The position numbers and the translations under genes are program-made. From JBDSEG01 sp039920165 (GTDB taxonomy: Bacteria; Pseudomonadota; Gammaproteobacteria; Burkholderiales; Burkholderiaceae_C), in assembly GCA_039920165.1 (NCBI GenBank), contig JBDSEG010000184.1:1-9436 (forward strand): 9,436 nt of DNA, written 5' to 3'. The notes under the pieces were generated by a model. It worked only from the letters and a program-made list of their open reading frames with translations. It was not told the DNA's origin and did no database searches. Position 1 is the stretch's first letter. Every line of letters begins with the position of its first letter. Shown piece by piece: positions 1 to 6,681 of this stretch.

Positions 1-256
1 TGCCCTGCATGTTCAGGATCGTCGCCCGCTGGCCGTCCGCAGAATAGGTGGCTTTCGCTTCCTGCGTCGCGCAGTTGAAGAAAGTATCTCGGTTGACGCC
101 CATTTGCCGGGGGCCCCTGCTGGGCGAGGCTCTCCCCTTCCTTCATGGACGTCGTGAAGAACTCCGCATCCCTGGGTGCACCGCTGCACGCCGCCAGCAT
201 CACGATCCGTGATGACACCAGCCACCGCTCGCAAAATGAATTTGATTCGAGTTCAT
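1..256 (-). pseudogene. Lipoprotein with possible MliC-like domain, frameshifted, C-terminus beyond window
   Basis: The start ATG (254-256) has a strong Shine-Dalgarno GAGGAGA at 261-267, four bases upstream. That frame opens MNSNQIHF and soon reaches a stop. The frame reached by adding one base near the T run at 234-238 continues as RWLVSSRIVMLAACSGAP, a lipoprotein signal with an LAAC lipobox, then goes on for about 30 residues. A second shift in the G/C run at about 111-119 returns to the first frame, reading NRDTFFNCATQEAKATYSA and then DGQRATILNMQG up to the window edge. The Cys followed by alternating strand-like residues and a hydrophobic/Gly ending resembles the first strands of MliC (membrane-bound inhibitor of C-type lysozyme). 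That match is by eye and weak, since the domain is cut. Last gene of the cluster downstream of the Ivy-like gene. Could instead be an unrelated lipoprotein. Indels may be sequencing errors or decay. Confidence 0.5.
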
Positions 257-341
257 GATTTCTCCTCGTGGGTCGGGAGCACGCTACCGGGACGCGGCGC
301 GTCATAGCGCCACGCCGCTGACAACCTCAGGCCTGTCTGCG

Positions 342-745
342 TCAACGACAAAGTCTGGGGCCCGATAAGTGCAGATTCTGATAGCGCCCCGGTGACGTGA
401 TCCGCAGCCAGCTGCCGCCGCGCCCCTGTTGGCACCGGCCGAACACCGCTTCGCACGGGCCCGGCCCTTTGCAGATGACTTCACCGGAGCCACGATGGAT
501 CCCACAGACGACGTTTCGCAACTGGCACGTGTTGCCGCTGGCGAAGGTGTACCTGGTCGAGTCCGCAACAGGCGTCCAGGTCATGCGGACGTTGAACGTC
601 CCAGGCCCGCTGCACTCCGACCCCTTCTGAGTCAAACCGAAGTCGTATGGCCTGGTGACGGCCCCGCATCGTCTGCGAGAAACGCACCGGCCATCAAGAG
701 CACCATCGCGAGGGCGATGGACCACAGGAATTTGTAGATCTGCAT
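342..745 (-). pseudogene. Small cysteine-rich secreted protein, one apparent frameshift
   Basis: The start ATG at 743-745 is preceded by AGGAGT (751-756), five bases away. The first frame gives a clear Sec signal peptide, MQIYKFLWSIALAMVLLMAG followed by AFLA, then stops after 37 residues. Adding one base to the C run at 662-665 (G run on the coding strand) joins it to a frame that stays open to the TGA at 342-344 and looks like a secreted protein: AVTRPYDFGLTQKGSECSG, then six further Cys residues in motifs such as NTCQLRNVVCGIH and EVICKGPGPCEAVFGRC. The repaired product would be about 134 residues. I do not recognise the family. The Cys content suggests disulfides in the periplasm. The gene lies between an Ivy-like gene and a possible MliC-like lipoprotein, so a related envelope role is a guess. 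A further frame change in the last 30 codons cannot be excluded, as another frame also runs open there. Confidence 0.5.
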
Positions 746-751
746 CTTCCA

Positions 752-756
752 CTCCT
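752..756 (-). promoter_or_regulatory. Shine-Dalgarno deciding the start at 745
   Basis: AGGAG on the coding strand lies six bases before the ATG at 743-745. It fixes this ATG as the start of the cysteine-rich secreted protein, although an upstream in-frame open stretch exists. Confidence 0.65.
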
Positions 757-836
757 GGATTGAGAAAGCGAAGGACCGCCAGCGCGGCCAGCCGTGCGCA
801 ACGAAGCGGGGTTTCCTGGGTGAGGCACGGGCCACC

Positions 837-1643
837 CTACTGACGCCACTCCTTCTTCCACAGCGCGGGCAACGCTGAAACCACCGCCGGCGGCGGCGCA
901 CCGATCAAGGTCGTCCTGCCCTTCTGGTAGATCGTCCCGTACAGGGCCCCTTGCTCGACGGAGTACAGGAACAACGCGTTGTTGTCGGCGCAGTCGTGGT
1001 TCTTGCAGGAACTCAGCTGCACGAAGTCGGCACCGGCCACTCGGATACGCTTGTTCTGCGGCGCCGGGCCGTCGAGCTTGGCCAGCCAGTGCTCGCGCGC
1101 GAGCGGGCCGAGCGCCTTGAAATAGGTGGCCTTGACCTTGGGACTGAGCAACACAAGGTTGGCGTCGAGTTCATGCAGTTCGTACTTCTTCTGCGGCGAC
1201 ACCGCCGCTGCCGTTTGGGACGGCTTGGACGCGCCGCCATCGCAGCGGCGGAACTTCTGTTGGGCAAGCGCCCTGCCGACCGCCGCGATTACCTTAGCGT
1301 CGCCATCGAGCTTCAGGTAGTAGCCGGCCCTGTCCTGATAGATCGCGAACAGCAACTGCCCGCCCTGCGCATCGCTCATCAACATGACCCGAAACTCGGG
1401 CGGCGTATTGGGGTCGTAGAACGAGCCAGAAGGCTGGGGCTTGGCGCCGGCTACCCGCTTGTCGCCCTGCAGGAAGACCAAGGCGTCGGCAAACACCGTC
1501 GCCTTGGCCGACGCGTTGTTGCCGCAATCGACCATGTAGGTGCCGCCGAAGTGCTTCATCGTGTCGGCATCCAGCTTGCCTTGCGACCAGGCCGGCGCGC
1601 TGGCGGCAAGCGTGAACAACGCAGTGCAGATCAAACGCTTCAT
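837..1643 (-). CDS. Periplasmic Ivy-like C-type lysozyme inhibitor with extra N-terminal domain
   Basis: Intact 268-residue exported protein. Residues 1-20 form a Sec signal peptide (MKRLICTALFTLAASAPAWS, cleavage before Gln21). Residues 21-135 are a separate domain bounded by two Cys (Cys40 and Cys134) that I cannot name. After a Ser/Ala-rich linker (about 136-152), residues 153-268 resemble the Ivy family (inhibitor of vertebrate lysozyme), with the diagnostic loop CKNHDC at 213-218, close to the CKPHDC of E. coli Ivy. In that family the disulfide-closed loop enters the lysozyme cleft and its His contacts the catalytic residues. Those residues are kept here, with Pro replaced by Asn. The following LFLYSVEQGALYGTIY and TTLIGAPPPAV match the family's closing strands. 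Start supported by AGGAGG at 1649-1654, five bases upstream. The gene is longer than typical Ivy (about 155 residues) because of the added domain. An operator-like repeat precedes it. Confidence 0.75.
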   Translation of the reverse strand: MKRLICTALFTLAASAPAWSQGKLDADTMKHFGGTYMVDCGNNASAKATVFADALVFLQGDKRVAGAKPQPSGSFYDPNTPPEFRVMLMSDAQGGQLLFAIYQDRAGYYLKLDGDAKVIAAVGRALAQQKFRRCDGGASKPSQTAAAVSPQKKYELHELDANLVLLSPKVKATYFKALGPLAREHWLAKLDGPAPQNKRIRVAGADFVQLSSCKNHDCADNNALFLYSVEQGALYGTIYQKGRTTLIGAPPPAVVSALPALWKKEWRQ

Positions 1644-1648
1644 GTCCG

Positions 1649-1654
1649 CCTCCT
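1649..1654 (-). promoter_or_regulatory. Strong Shine-Dalgarno of the Ivy-like gene
   Basis: A perfect AGGAGG on the coding strand, five bases before the ATG at 1641-1643. It is the best ribosome binding site in the window and suggests high translation of the exported inhibitor. Confidence 0.8.
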
Positions 1655-1704
1655 GTGACGCCGCTGCCGGGACGACCGCCGTTGCGCGTCGCCTGGCAAC
1701 CTTC

Positions 1705-1735
1705 GGTGCGAGCCGGTTACCGCGGCGTTACCGCG
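1705..1735 (-). promoter_or_regulatory. Operator-like triple direct repeat upstream of the Ivy-like gene (site B)
   Basis: On the coding strand this reads CGGTAAC, four bases, CGGTAAC, four bases, TCGCACC. The two perfect units are at 1727-1733 and 1716-1722 (plus-strand GTTACCG), exactly 11 bases apart, with a diverged third unit in register at 1705-1711. It ends about 60 bases before the Ivy-like ATG and overlaps the TAA stop of the upstream regulator gene (1728-1730). The same arrangement occurs upstream of the regulator itself (5193-5223). An 11-base period matches one helical turn and is known for PhoB/OmpR and SARP-type binding sites. A TTGACG resembling a -35 box overlaps its edge (1734-1739), but no convincing -10 follows at 17 bases. 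Function is inferred. Confidence 0.55.
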
Positions 1736-4700
1736 TCAACCGGCGATCGGCTGCCGCGAGCAGGGCGCGGTTGGTCGGGTTGCGCTGCAGGAAGCTGTCG
1801 CGAAACTCTTCGGGTACTTCGGGGAGGACCACGCGGCGAACCCAATCGGCGCCTTGCGCGAGTGCCATCAAAGCCTCCGCGCTGTCGCCGTTTGCGTCGA
1901 ACACCTGGGCCGCCAGCCACCAGGCCTCGCCGCGGTACAGGTCGGCCGGTGGCACCCGGGTCATTTCGCTTACCGCCTCGCGCATCGCATCGGCGGCGGC
2001 GCCGGCCTGGCCGGCGCGGCACTGCGCAAAGGCGCGCAGCAGCTTGGCCTTCACGGCCACGCCACCGAATTCGAGCTGGCGTGCCATGTTCAACACCTCG
2101 TCGCAACGCTGCATCGCCTCGGCCGGCTCGGCCGAACCAACGACGTCTGCAGCCTCCAGTAGCAGGTGCATGCGCACATGCGCGTCGTTGCCGCGATCGA
2201 CGGCGTCCAGCGCGAAGCGCAGGCGGTCGGGCACCGGATGGCCAAGGGCACGGTCGATGCGCGCCGCAAGGTGAGCCCCGCGCGCGTGCACCGCCTCGAC
2301 CGACGGGACCTCATAGTCGAGGGCCTGGCGCGCGCGTGCGAACTGCCCCAGATCGATCAGGCACTGCGCCTTGTGGTTCGAAGCCACGCCGATAAAGGTC
2401 GATTGGCGGTCGCGCCTCAGGCAATTGAGCGCGGCGTCGAGGTGGGCGAGCGACTCGCGGTAGCGGCCGACCATGCCGCAGTACAGGCCGACGTAGACGC
2501 GGATCACGCCGCTCTCGGGCCCGTCGATGTCGCCAAGTTCGGACTTCAGCGCCAACGCACGCTGCGCCAGCGCCAGGGCCTCGTCCAGGTGACCGAGGTT
2601 GCCCTTGACGGTGGCGAGGTTGCTGGTCTGCATCGCCAGCTCGGCCAGGTCGCCGAGCGATTGCGCGATGGCGATCGACTGCTCGAGCGCGAATGCGGTC
2701 TCGCGCAGGCGCCGCAGCGTATTCAGAACGTAGGCGTAGTCGGCCCAGAAGCCGCCGCGTTGTTCGGCCGTGCCATCGGATTCGATGAGCGCACGGCAGG
2801 GTTCGATGATCGCCAATCCCTCGACGGCACGACCCGATTGCGCCAAACCGACCGCATGCAGGCGCGCCGACGCAAAGCCCGGCCACGGCGACACAAATGA
2901 ACGTGCCAGCGCGCCGGCTTCCACGGCTGCTGCAATGCCACGCACATGGTCGGCCGACATCAACGCGGCCAGCGCGCGAGCGTTCAAGGCGGCCACACGC
3001 TCTTCGGCCGAGCGCGGATCGGCCAGCATGACATCGATCACTGCATGCGCATGCTCGACCCCCTGCACGATGATGCTGGCGGGAATGCTGTCGCAGCGGG
3101 CTTCGAACGCGCGCTCGCGCGCGTCAGCGCGGTCGAATGCGATCGCGGCCTGCGCCCAGTACTCGAGCTCGTGGGTGCGTTGCGACGCTGCCTGGGCCCG
3201 TCGCGCCGCCGCGACATAGGCCTCGCCCGCGGCCAGCCAACGGCCGGCGCCGGCCCAGTGCGGCGCGACGCTGGCAGGCGGGCCGTCGAGCGCCTGCAGG
3301 TGCTCGGCGATTCGCTGATGCAGCAGTTCGGCGATCGGCAGCGGCACCGAGGCCCGCGTGGCCTCGAAGATCAGGTCGTGCGCGAAAGCACCGTCGCGGA
3401 TTACGTGCGCGGCTTCGAGTTCGCGCCAGGGTTCGGCGATGTCCAACGGGTGGGCATCAAGCACGGTCGCGGCCAGCTCGGCGCCGAAGTTCGCGCCCGC
3501 CAGCGCCGCCACCCGCGCCAGCTTCAGCGCAGCGGGCGAGAGCTGCGCAAGGCGGCGCTGGACCAGGGCACCGACAGTCGACGGTTGCGGCAACTTGCTG
3601 CCATGGTCGAGCGCCAGTAGCTCGCCGGACAGGACCAGGTCTTTCAGGGTTTCGAGCGCGAACATCGGGTTGCCGCCGGTGTGCCGGAGCAGTGCCGGGG
3701 CCAGTCGCTCCAGCGCCAGGTCGGGCAGGCCGAGCGAGGCGATCAACTCGGCCAGTTGCTCGAGGTTCAAGGGCTCGAGCTGCACCGTCTCGATGCGCTG
3801 CGATTCTTCGAGCGCACTGCGCAACTGCGTCAGTCCGGCGAGCGACTCGGCCGGCCGCTGCGCCAGCCCCCAATGCAGGGGGCCGAGGCTGTCGGACTGG
3901 GTCAGCGATTGCAGCATGTCCAGGCTGGCATCGTCGGCGAAGTGCAGGTCGTCGACCAGCAGGGCTTGCAAGCCCAGCGACAGCGCATCGGCGAGGGTGG
4001 CATCGACACTGCGCTGCAGCAGCAGCTTGTGCGCCGCGCCGGCCAGCGCGATCGGGGTGCCCAGTTCCGGCAACAACAGCGCCAGCTCCTGGGTGCGCGC
4101 CGGCGTCAGCGCCACCGGGTGCGCCACCAGCACGGCGCGGAGCAAGCGCGCGAGCAGTGCACCGGCAATGCCGGCGTCTCCCGGCCTCGCCTGCACGCTG
4201 ACGACAGCGGCCTGGCCGGCCGCAAACTCCTGCAGCAGGCGGCTCTTGCCGATACCGGCCTCGCCCGACACCAGGAACACGCGCTGCGCCGACCAGGCCC
4301 GCTCCAGTGCCCTGTGCTCGCGCTCGCGGCCGACCAGGCGCGGCGGGCGCATCAGGCTCGCCGGGGCCAGCGCACGGCGGGCCGGCAGCATCACGACGCG
4401 CTCGATGGTTGCCAGCAGCTCGATCGTCTCTGCCGACGGCCGCGCGCCCAGTTCGTCCTTCAGCCGCTGCTCGAAGCGCTCGAACGCGGCAATCGCCGAC
4501 GCCCGGTCACCGCGCAGGTAATGCAGGCGCATCAGGCGGCGTTGGGCGTGCTCGGCCAGCGGGTCGCTATCGACATGCCGCTGGGCATAGGCCAGGCCGC
4601 GCACGACCGCGCCCGCCTTCTCGCAGCGGTCGGCTGCAGCGGCCAGTGCGCCATCGCGCTGTTCACGCCAGACGCGGCGTTGTGCCCGCACCCACTCCGC

Positions 4701-5114
4701 CATGTCGGGCAGCGCCTCGTAGTCGAGGTCGCCGAGCAGCTCGCCGGCTTCGGCGTGTTCGTCACTGACGATCTGCTCGAGCGTCGATGCCAGGTCGGTG
4801 CCCGTTTCGGACGACAGTTGCAGCAGTCTGCCCCCGCTGACCAGTGGCAGCGCGGCCTCGCGGCGCAGGCGGTACAGGCGCTGGCGCAGGCTGGTATCGG
4901 CCCGGCGCGCGCTGGCGGTCGGCCACAGCAGTGCCGCGACGCGGTCGGCCCGGATCGGCCCGGCCAATGCGGCGAGCGCCAGCAATCCGGCATCCTTGGG
5001 CGACAACGCGATCACCCGTTGCGCAACGGCCAGCGCCGGCACGCCGAGCAGGCGCAGTTCGCACCCCGCATCCGGGGCGACGTGCGCGCGGGCAATTGCG
5101 TTGAAGCGGGGCAT
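1728..5114 (-). CDS. BTAD/SARP-like transcriptional regulator with AAA ATPase and TPR-like repeats
   Basis: Large intact protein, 1128 residues from the ATG at 5112-5114. Residues about 18-110 resemble the winged-helix domain of SARP-type regulators (ELRLLG start, SLRQRLYRLRRE recognition-helix-like stretch). Residues about 135-240 look like the BTAD helical domain, ending KDELGARPSAET. An ATPase module follows the linker RPPRLVGRERE: Walker A GEAGIGKS at 284-291, Walker B LLVDDLHFAD at 385-394, and the HTGGNP motif at 478-483 common in MalT/LAL-type STAND ATPases. Residues about 620-1090 are helical TPR-like repeats, for example NLGHLDEALALAQRALAL. No C-terminal LuxR helix-turn-helix is present, so DNA binding must be N-terminal. 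The ligand is unknown. An in-frame TTG at 5150 would add 12 residues; neither start has a good Shine-Dalgarno, and the ATG leaves the conserved domain whole. Direct repeats upstream suggest autoregulation. Confidence 0.85.
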   Translation of the reverse strand: MPRFNAIARAHVAPDAGCELRLLGVPALAVAQRVIALSPKDAGLLALAALAGPIRADRVAALLWPTASARRADTSLRQRLYRLRREAALPLVSGGRLLQLSSETGTDLASTLEQIVSDEHAEAGELLGDLDYEALPDMAEWVRAQRRVWREQRDGALAAAADRCEKAGAVVRGLAYAQRHVDSDPLAEHAQRRLMRLHYLRGDRASAIAAFERFEQRLKDELGARPSAETIELLATIERVVMLPARRALAPASLMRPPRLVGREREHRALERAWSAQRVFLVSGEAGIGKSRLLQEFAAGQAAVVSVQARPGDAGIAGALLARLLRAVLVAHPVALTPARTQELALLLPELGTPIALAGAAHKLLLQRSVDATLADALSLGLQALLVDDLHFADDASLDMLQSLTQSDSLGPLHWGLAQRPAESLAGLTQLRSALEESQRIETVQLEPLNLEQLAELIASLGLPDLALERLAPALLRHTGGNPMFALETLKDLVLSGELLALDHGSKLPQPSTVGALVQRRLAQLSPAALKLARVAALAGANFGAELAATVLDAHPLDIAEPWRELEAAHVIRDGAFAHDLIFEATRASVPLPIAELLHQRIAEHLQALDGPPASVAPHWAGAGRWLAAGEAYVAAARRAQAASQRTHELEYWAQAAIAFDRADARERAFEARCDSIPASIIVQGVEHAHAVIDVMLADPRSAEERVAALNARALAALMSADHVRGIAAAVEAGALARSFVSPWPGFASARLHAVGLAQSGRAVEGLAIIEPCRALIESDGTAEQRGGFWADYAYVLNTLRRLRETAFALEQSIAIAQSLGDLAELAMQTSNLATVKGNLGHLDEALALAQRALALKSELGDIDGPESGVIRVYVGLYCGMVGRYRESLAHLDAALNCLRRDRQSTFIGVASNHKAQCLIDLGQFARARQALDYEVPSVEAVHARGAHLAARIDRALGHPVPDRLRFALDAVDRGNDAHVRMHLLLEAADVVGSAEPAEAMQRCDEVLNMARQLEFGGVAVKAKLLRAFAQCRAGQAGAAADAMREAVSEMTRVPPADLYRGEAWWLAAQVFDANGDSAEALMALAQGADWVRRVVLPEVPEEFRDSFLQRNPTNRALLAAADRRLTR

Positions 5115-5158
5115 GTCGTGCAGTGTCACGCCGCCTGCCGCAGCAGGCAACGACAGTG

Positions 5159-5177
5159 GGGAGCGACCGTCGCTCCC
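5159..5177. terminator. Perfect 8-bp inverted repeat between pyk and the regulator
   Basis: GGGAGCGA (5159-5166), a three-base loop, and TCGCTCCC (5170-5177) form a perfect GC-rich hairpin. It lies 54 bases past the pyk stop, which suits a terminator, but no T run follows on the minus strand, so intrinsic termination is unproven. It also falls within the presumed leader of the regulator mRNA, just after the possible -10 at 5187-5192. It could therefore act on that transcript instead, or be a lone dispersed palindrome. A second, smaller hairpin (GCCTGC/GCAGGC, 5133-5148) follows directly. Confidence 0.4.
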
Positions 5178-5186
5178 GGTGCGCCT

Positions 5187-5223
5187 GGTATAGGTGCGGT
5201 GACGTTACCGCGCGGTTACCGGG
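5187..5223 (-). promoter_or_regulatory. Operator-like triple direct repeat and possible -10 upstream of the regulator (site A)
   Basis: On the coding strand: CGGTAAC (plus 5215-5221), four bases, CGGTAAC (5204-5210), four bases, CCGCACC (5193-5199), followed at once by TATACC (5187-5192), a plausible -10 box. The two perfect units have an 11-base period. Aligned with the copy at 1705-1735, 23 of 31 positions agree, and the differences fall mainly in the spacers. The site starts seven bases past the pyk stop and about 80 bases before the regulator ATG. In SARP-controlled promoters such repeats sit just upstream of the -10 box in place of a good -35, as here. The likely ligand is the regulator encoded downstream; this is inference. 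Confidence 0.6.
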
Positions 5224-5230
5224 CCAGGAG

Positions 5231-6661
5231 CTAGCCGACCCGGCAAACCTTCAACATATTGGTGCCGCCCGGGTGGCCCATCGGCTCGCCGCAGGTGATG
5301 GCATAGGTATCGCCCGGCTTGAGGACGCCTTGTTCGATCATCAGCGCCTCGGCCCGCGCCAGCGCCTCGTCGCGGTCGGCGAAGTTGGGCATCAGCAGCG
5401 GCAGCACGTTGCGGTACAGCGCCATGCGGCGCTGGCTGCGCAGCTGCGAGGTCAGGCCGTAGATCGGCACATGAATCTTGTGCCGGCTCATCCAAAGCGC
5501 CGTCGAGCCCGATTCGGTCAGCGCCAGGATCGCCTTGCAGCCGAGGTGGTAGGCGGTGAAGAGCGCGCCCATCGCGATCGATTGATCGATGCGGCCGAAC
5601 TGCTTGTTGGCGAAACCAGCATCGAGCGAGATCTCCTCGGCGCTCTCGGCCTCGACGCAGATATTCGCCATCATCTCGACCGTCTCGACCGGGTATTTTC
5701 CGGCGGCGGTCTCGGCGCTCAGCATGACCGCATCGGTGCCGTCGAGCACCGCGTTGGCGACATCGCTCACCTCGGCGCGCGTGGGCACCGGGTTGGCGAT
5801 CATCGACTCCATCATCTGGGTCGCGGTGATGACGATGCGGTCGAGCTCGCGCGCCATCTTGATCATGCGTTTCTGCAGCGCCGGCACGACCGCGTTGCCG
5901 ACCTCGATCGCCAGATCGCCGCGCGCGACCATGATGCCGTCGCTCGCCTTGATGATGGACTCCAACATCGGGATCGCCTCGCTGCGCTCGATCTTGGCGA
6001 TCAGCGCCGGCTTGTGGCGCCATTGCTCGCCGGCCACGTTGGCGAGCTGGCGCGCCATTTCCATGTCGGTCGCGTTCTTCGGAAAGCTGACCGCCAGGTA
6101 CTCGCACTGGAAGCTCATCGCGGTCTTGATGTCGTCCATGTCCTTGGCCGTCAACGCCGGCGCCGTGAGGCCGCCGCCGGCCTTGTTGATGCCCTTGTTG
6201 TTGGACAGCACGCCGCCGACGATCACCGTGGTGTGGACCTCCTCGCCGTATACGGCATCGACGGTCAGCCGCAGCAGACCGTCGTTGAGCAGCAGGGTGT
6301 CGCCGGGACGAACGTCGCGCGGCAGTTCCTTGTAGTCGAGGCCGACGCGCTGGTTCGTGCCGAGCGCCGTGGTGCCGCCGTCGAGGATGAATTTCTGCCC
6401 CGCCTCGAGCACGGTCTTGCCATCCTCGAATTTGCCGACGCGGATCTTCGGGCCCTGCAGGTCGGCCATGATCGCGACCTCCTTGCCGACCGATTTGGCG
6501 ACCTCGCGCACCATCGCCGCACGGTCGATGTGGTCCTGCCCGCTGCCGTGCGAGAAGTTGAGCCGCACGACGTCGACGCCGGCGCGGATCATGCGGGCCA
6601 GCACCTCGGGCGAATTCGACGAGGGACCGAGGGTGGCGACGATCTTGGTGGCGCGCGGCAT
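5231..6661 (-). CDS. pyk: Pyruvate kinase
   Basis: Intact 476-residue cytoplasmic enzyme that makes pyruvate and ATP from phosphoenolpyruvate and ADP, the last step of glycolysis. The length is normal for bacterial pyruvate kinase. Visible motifs: VRLNFSHG (32-39) and ADLQGPKIRVG (66-76) of the catalytic barrel; the family signature IAKIERSEAI (221-230) with catalytic Lys223 and metal ligand Glu225; ARGDLAIE (246-253) with Asp249; TQMMESM (281-287) with PTRAEVSDVANA after it; SAETAAGKYP (315-324). The C-terminal allosteric domain spans roughly 350-476. GGAG at 6668-6671, six bases before the ATG, supports the start. It follows pgk by 20 bases, so the two are probably co-transcribed. Wording of the protein resembles betaproteobacterial homologues. 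No missing key residue seen. Confidence 0.97.
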   Translation of the reverse strand: MPRATKIVATLGPSSNSPEVLARMIRAGVDVVRLNFSHGSGQDHIDRAAMVREVAKSVGKEVAIMADLQGPKIRVGKFEDGKTVLEAGQKFILDGGTTALGTNQRVGLDYKELPRDVRPGDTLLLNDGLLRLTVDAVYGEEVHTTVIVGGVLSNNKGINKAGGGLTAPALTAKDMDDIKTAMSFQCEYLAVSFPKNATDMEMARQLANVAGEQWRHKPALIAKIERSEAIPMLESIIKASDGIMVARGDLAIEVGNAVVPALQKRMIKMARELDRIVITATQMMESMIANPVPTRAEVSDVANAVLDGTDAVMLSAETAAGKYPVETVEMMANICVEAESAEEISLDAGFANKQFGRIDQSIAMGALFTAYHLGCKAILALTESGSTALWMSRHKIHVPIYGLTSQLRSQRRMALYRNVLPLLMPNFADRDEALARAEALMIEQGVLKPGDTYAITCGEPMGHPGGTNMLKVCRVG

Positions 6662-6681
6662 GACGAACTCCGGAACGAAAA

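Noticed and set aside
283..291. GCTACCGGG resembling one operator unit upstream of the lipoprotein gene
   Set aside because: Single unit with a mismatch and no partner 11 bases away on either side.
746..836. Possible dispersed intergenic element in the gap after the Ivy-like gene (GTAGGGTGG start)
   Set aside because: Only a vague resemblance to known intergenic repeats, no second copy in the window and no inverted ends.
951..1658. Plus-strand open frame of 235 codons opposite the Ivy-like gene
   Set aside because: No domain or signal; the minus strand has a signal peptide, a strong Shine-Dalgarno and the CKNHDC motif.
3681..5234. Plus-strand open frame of 517 codons opposite the regulator
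   Set aside because: Gln/Arg/Ala-rich low-complexity translation with no domain; it mirrors the minus-strand gene, whose motifs are clear. Typical antisense frame in GC-rich DNA.
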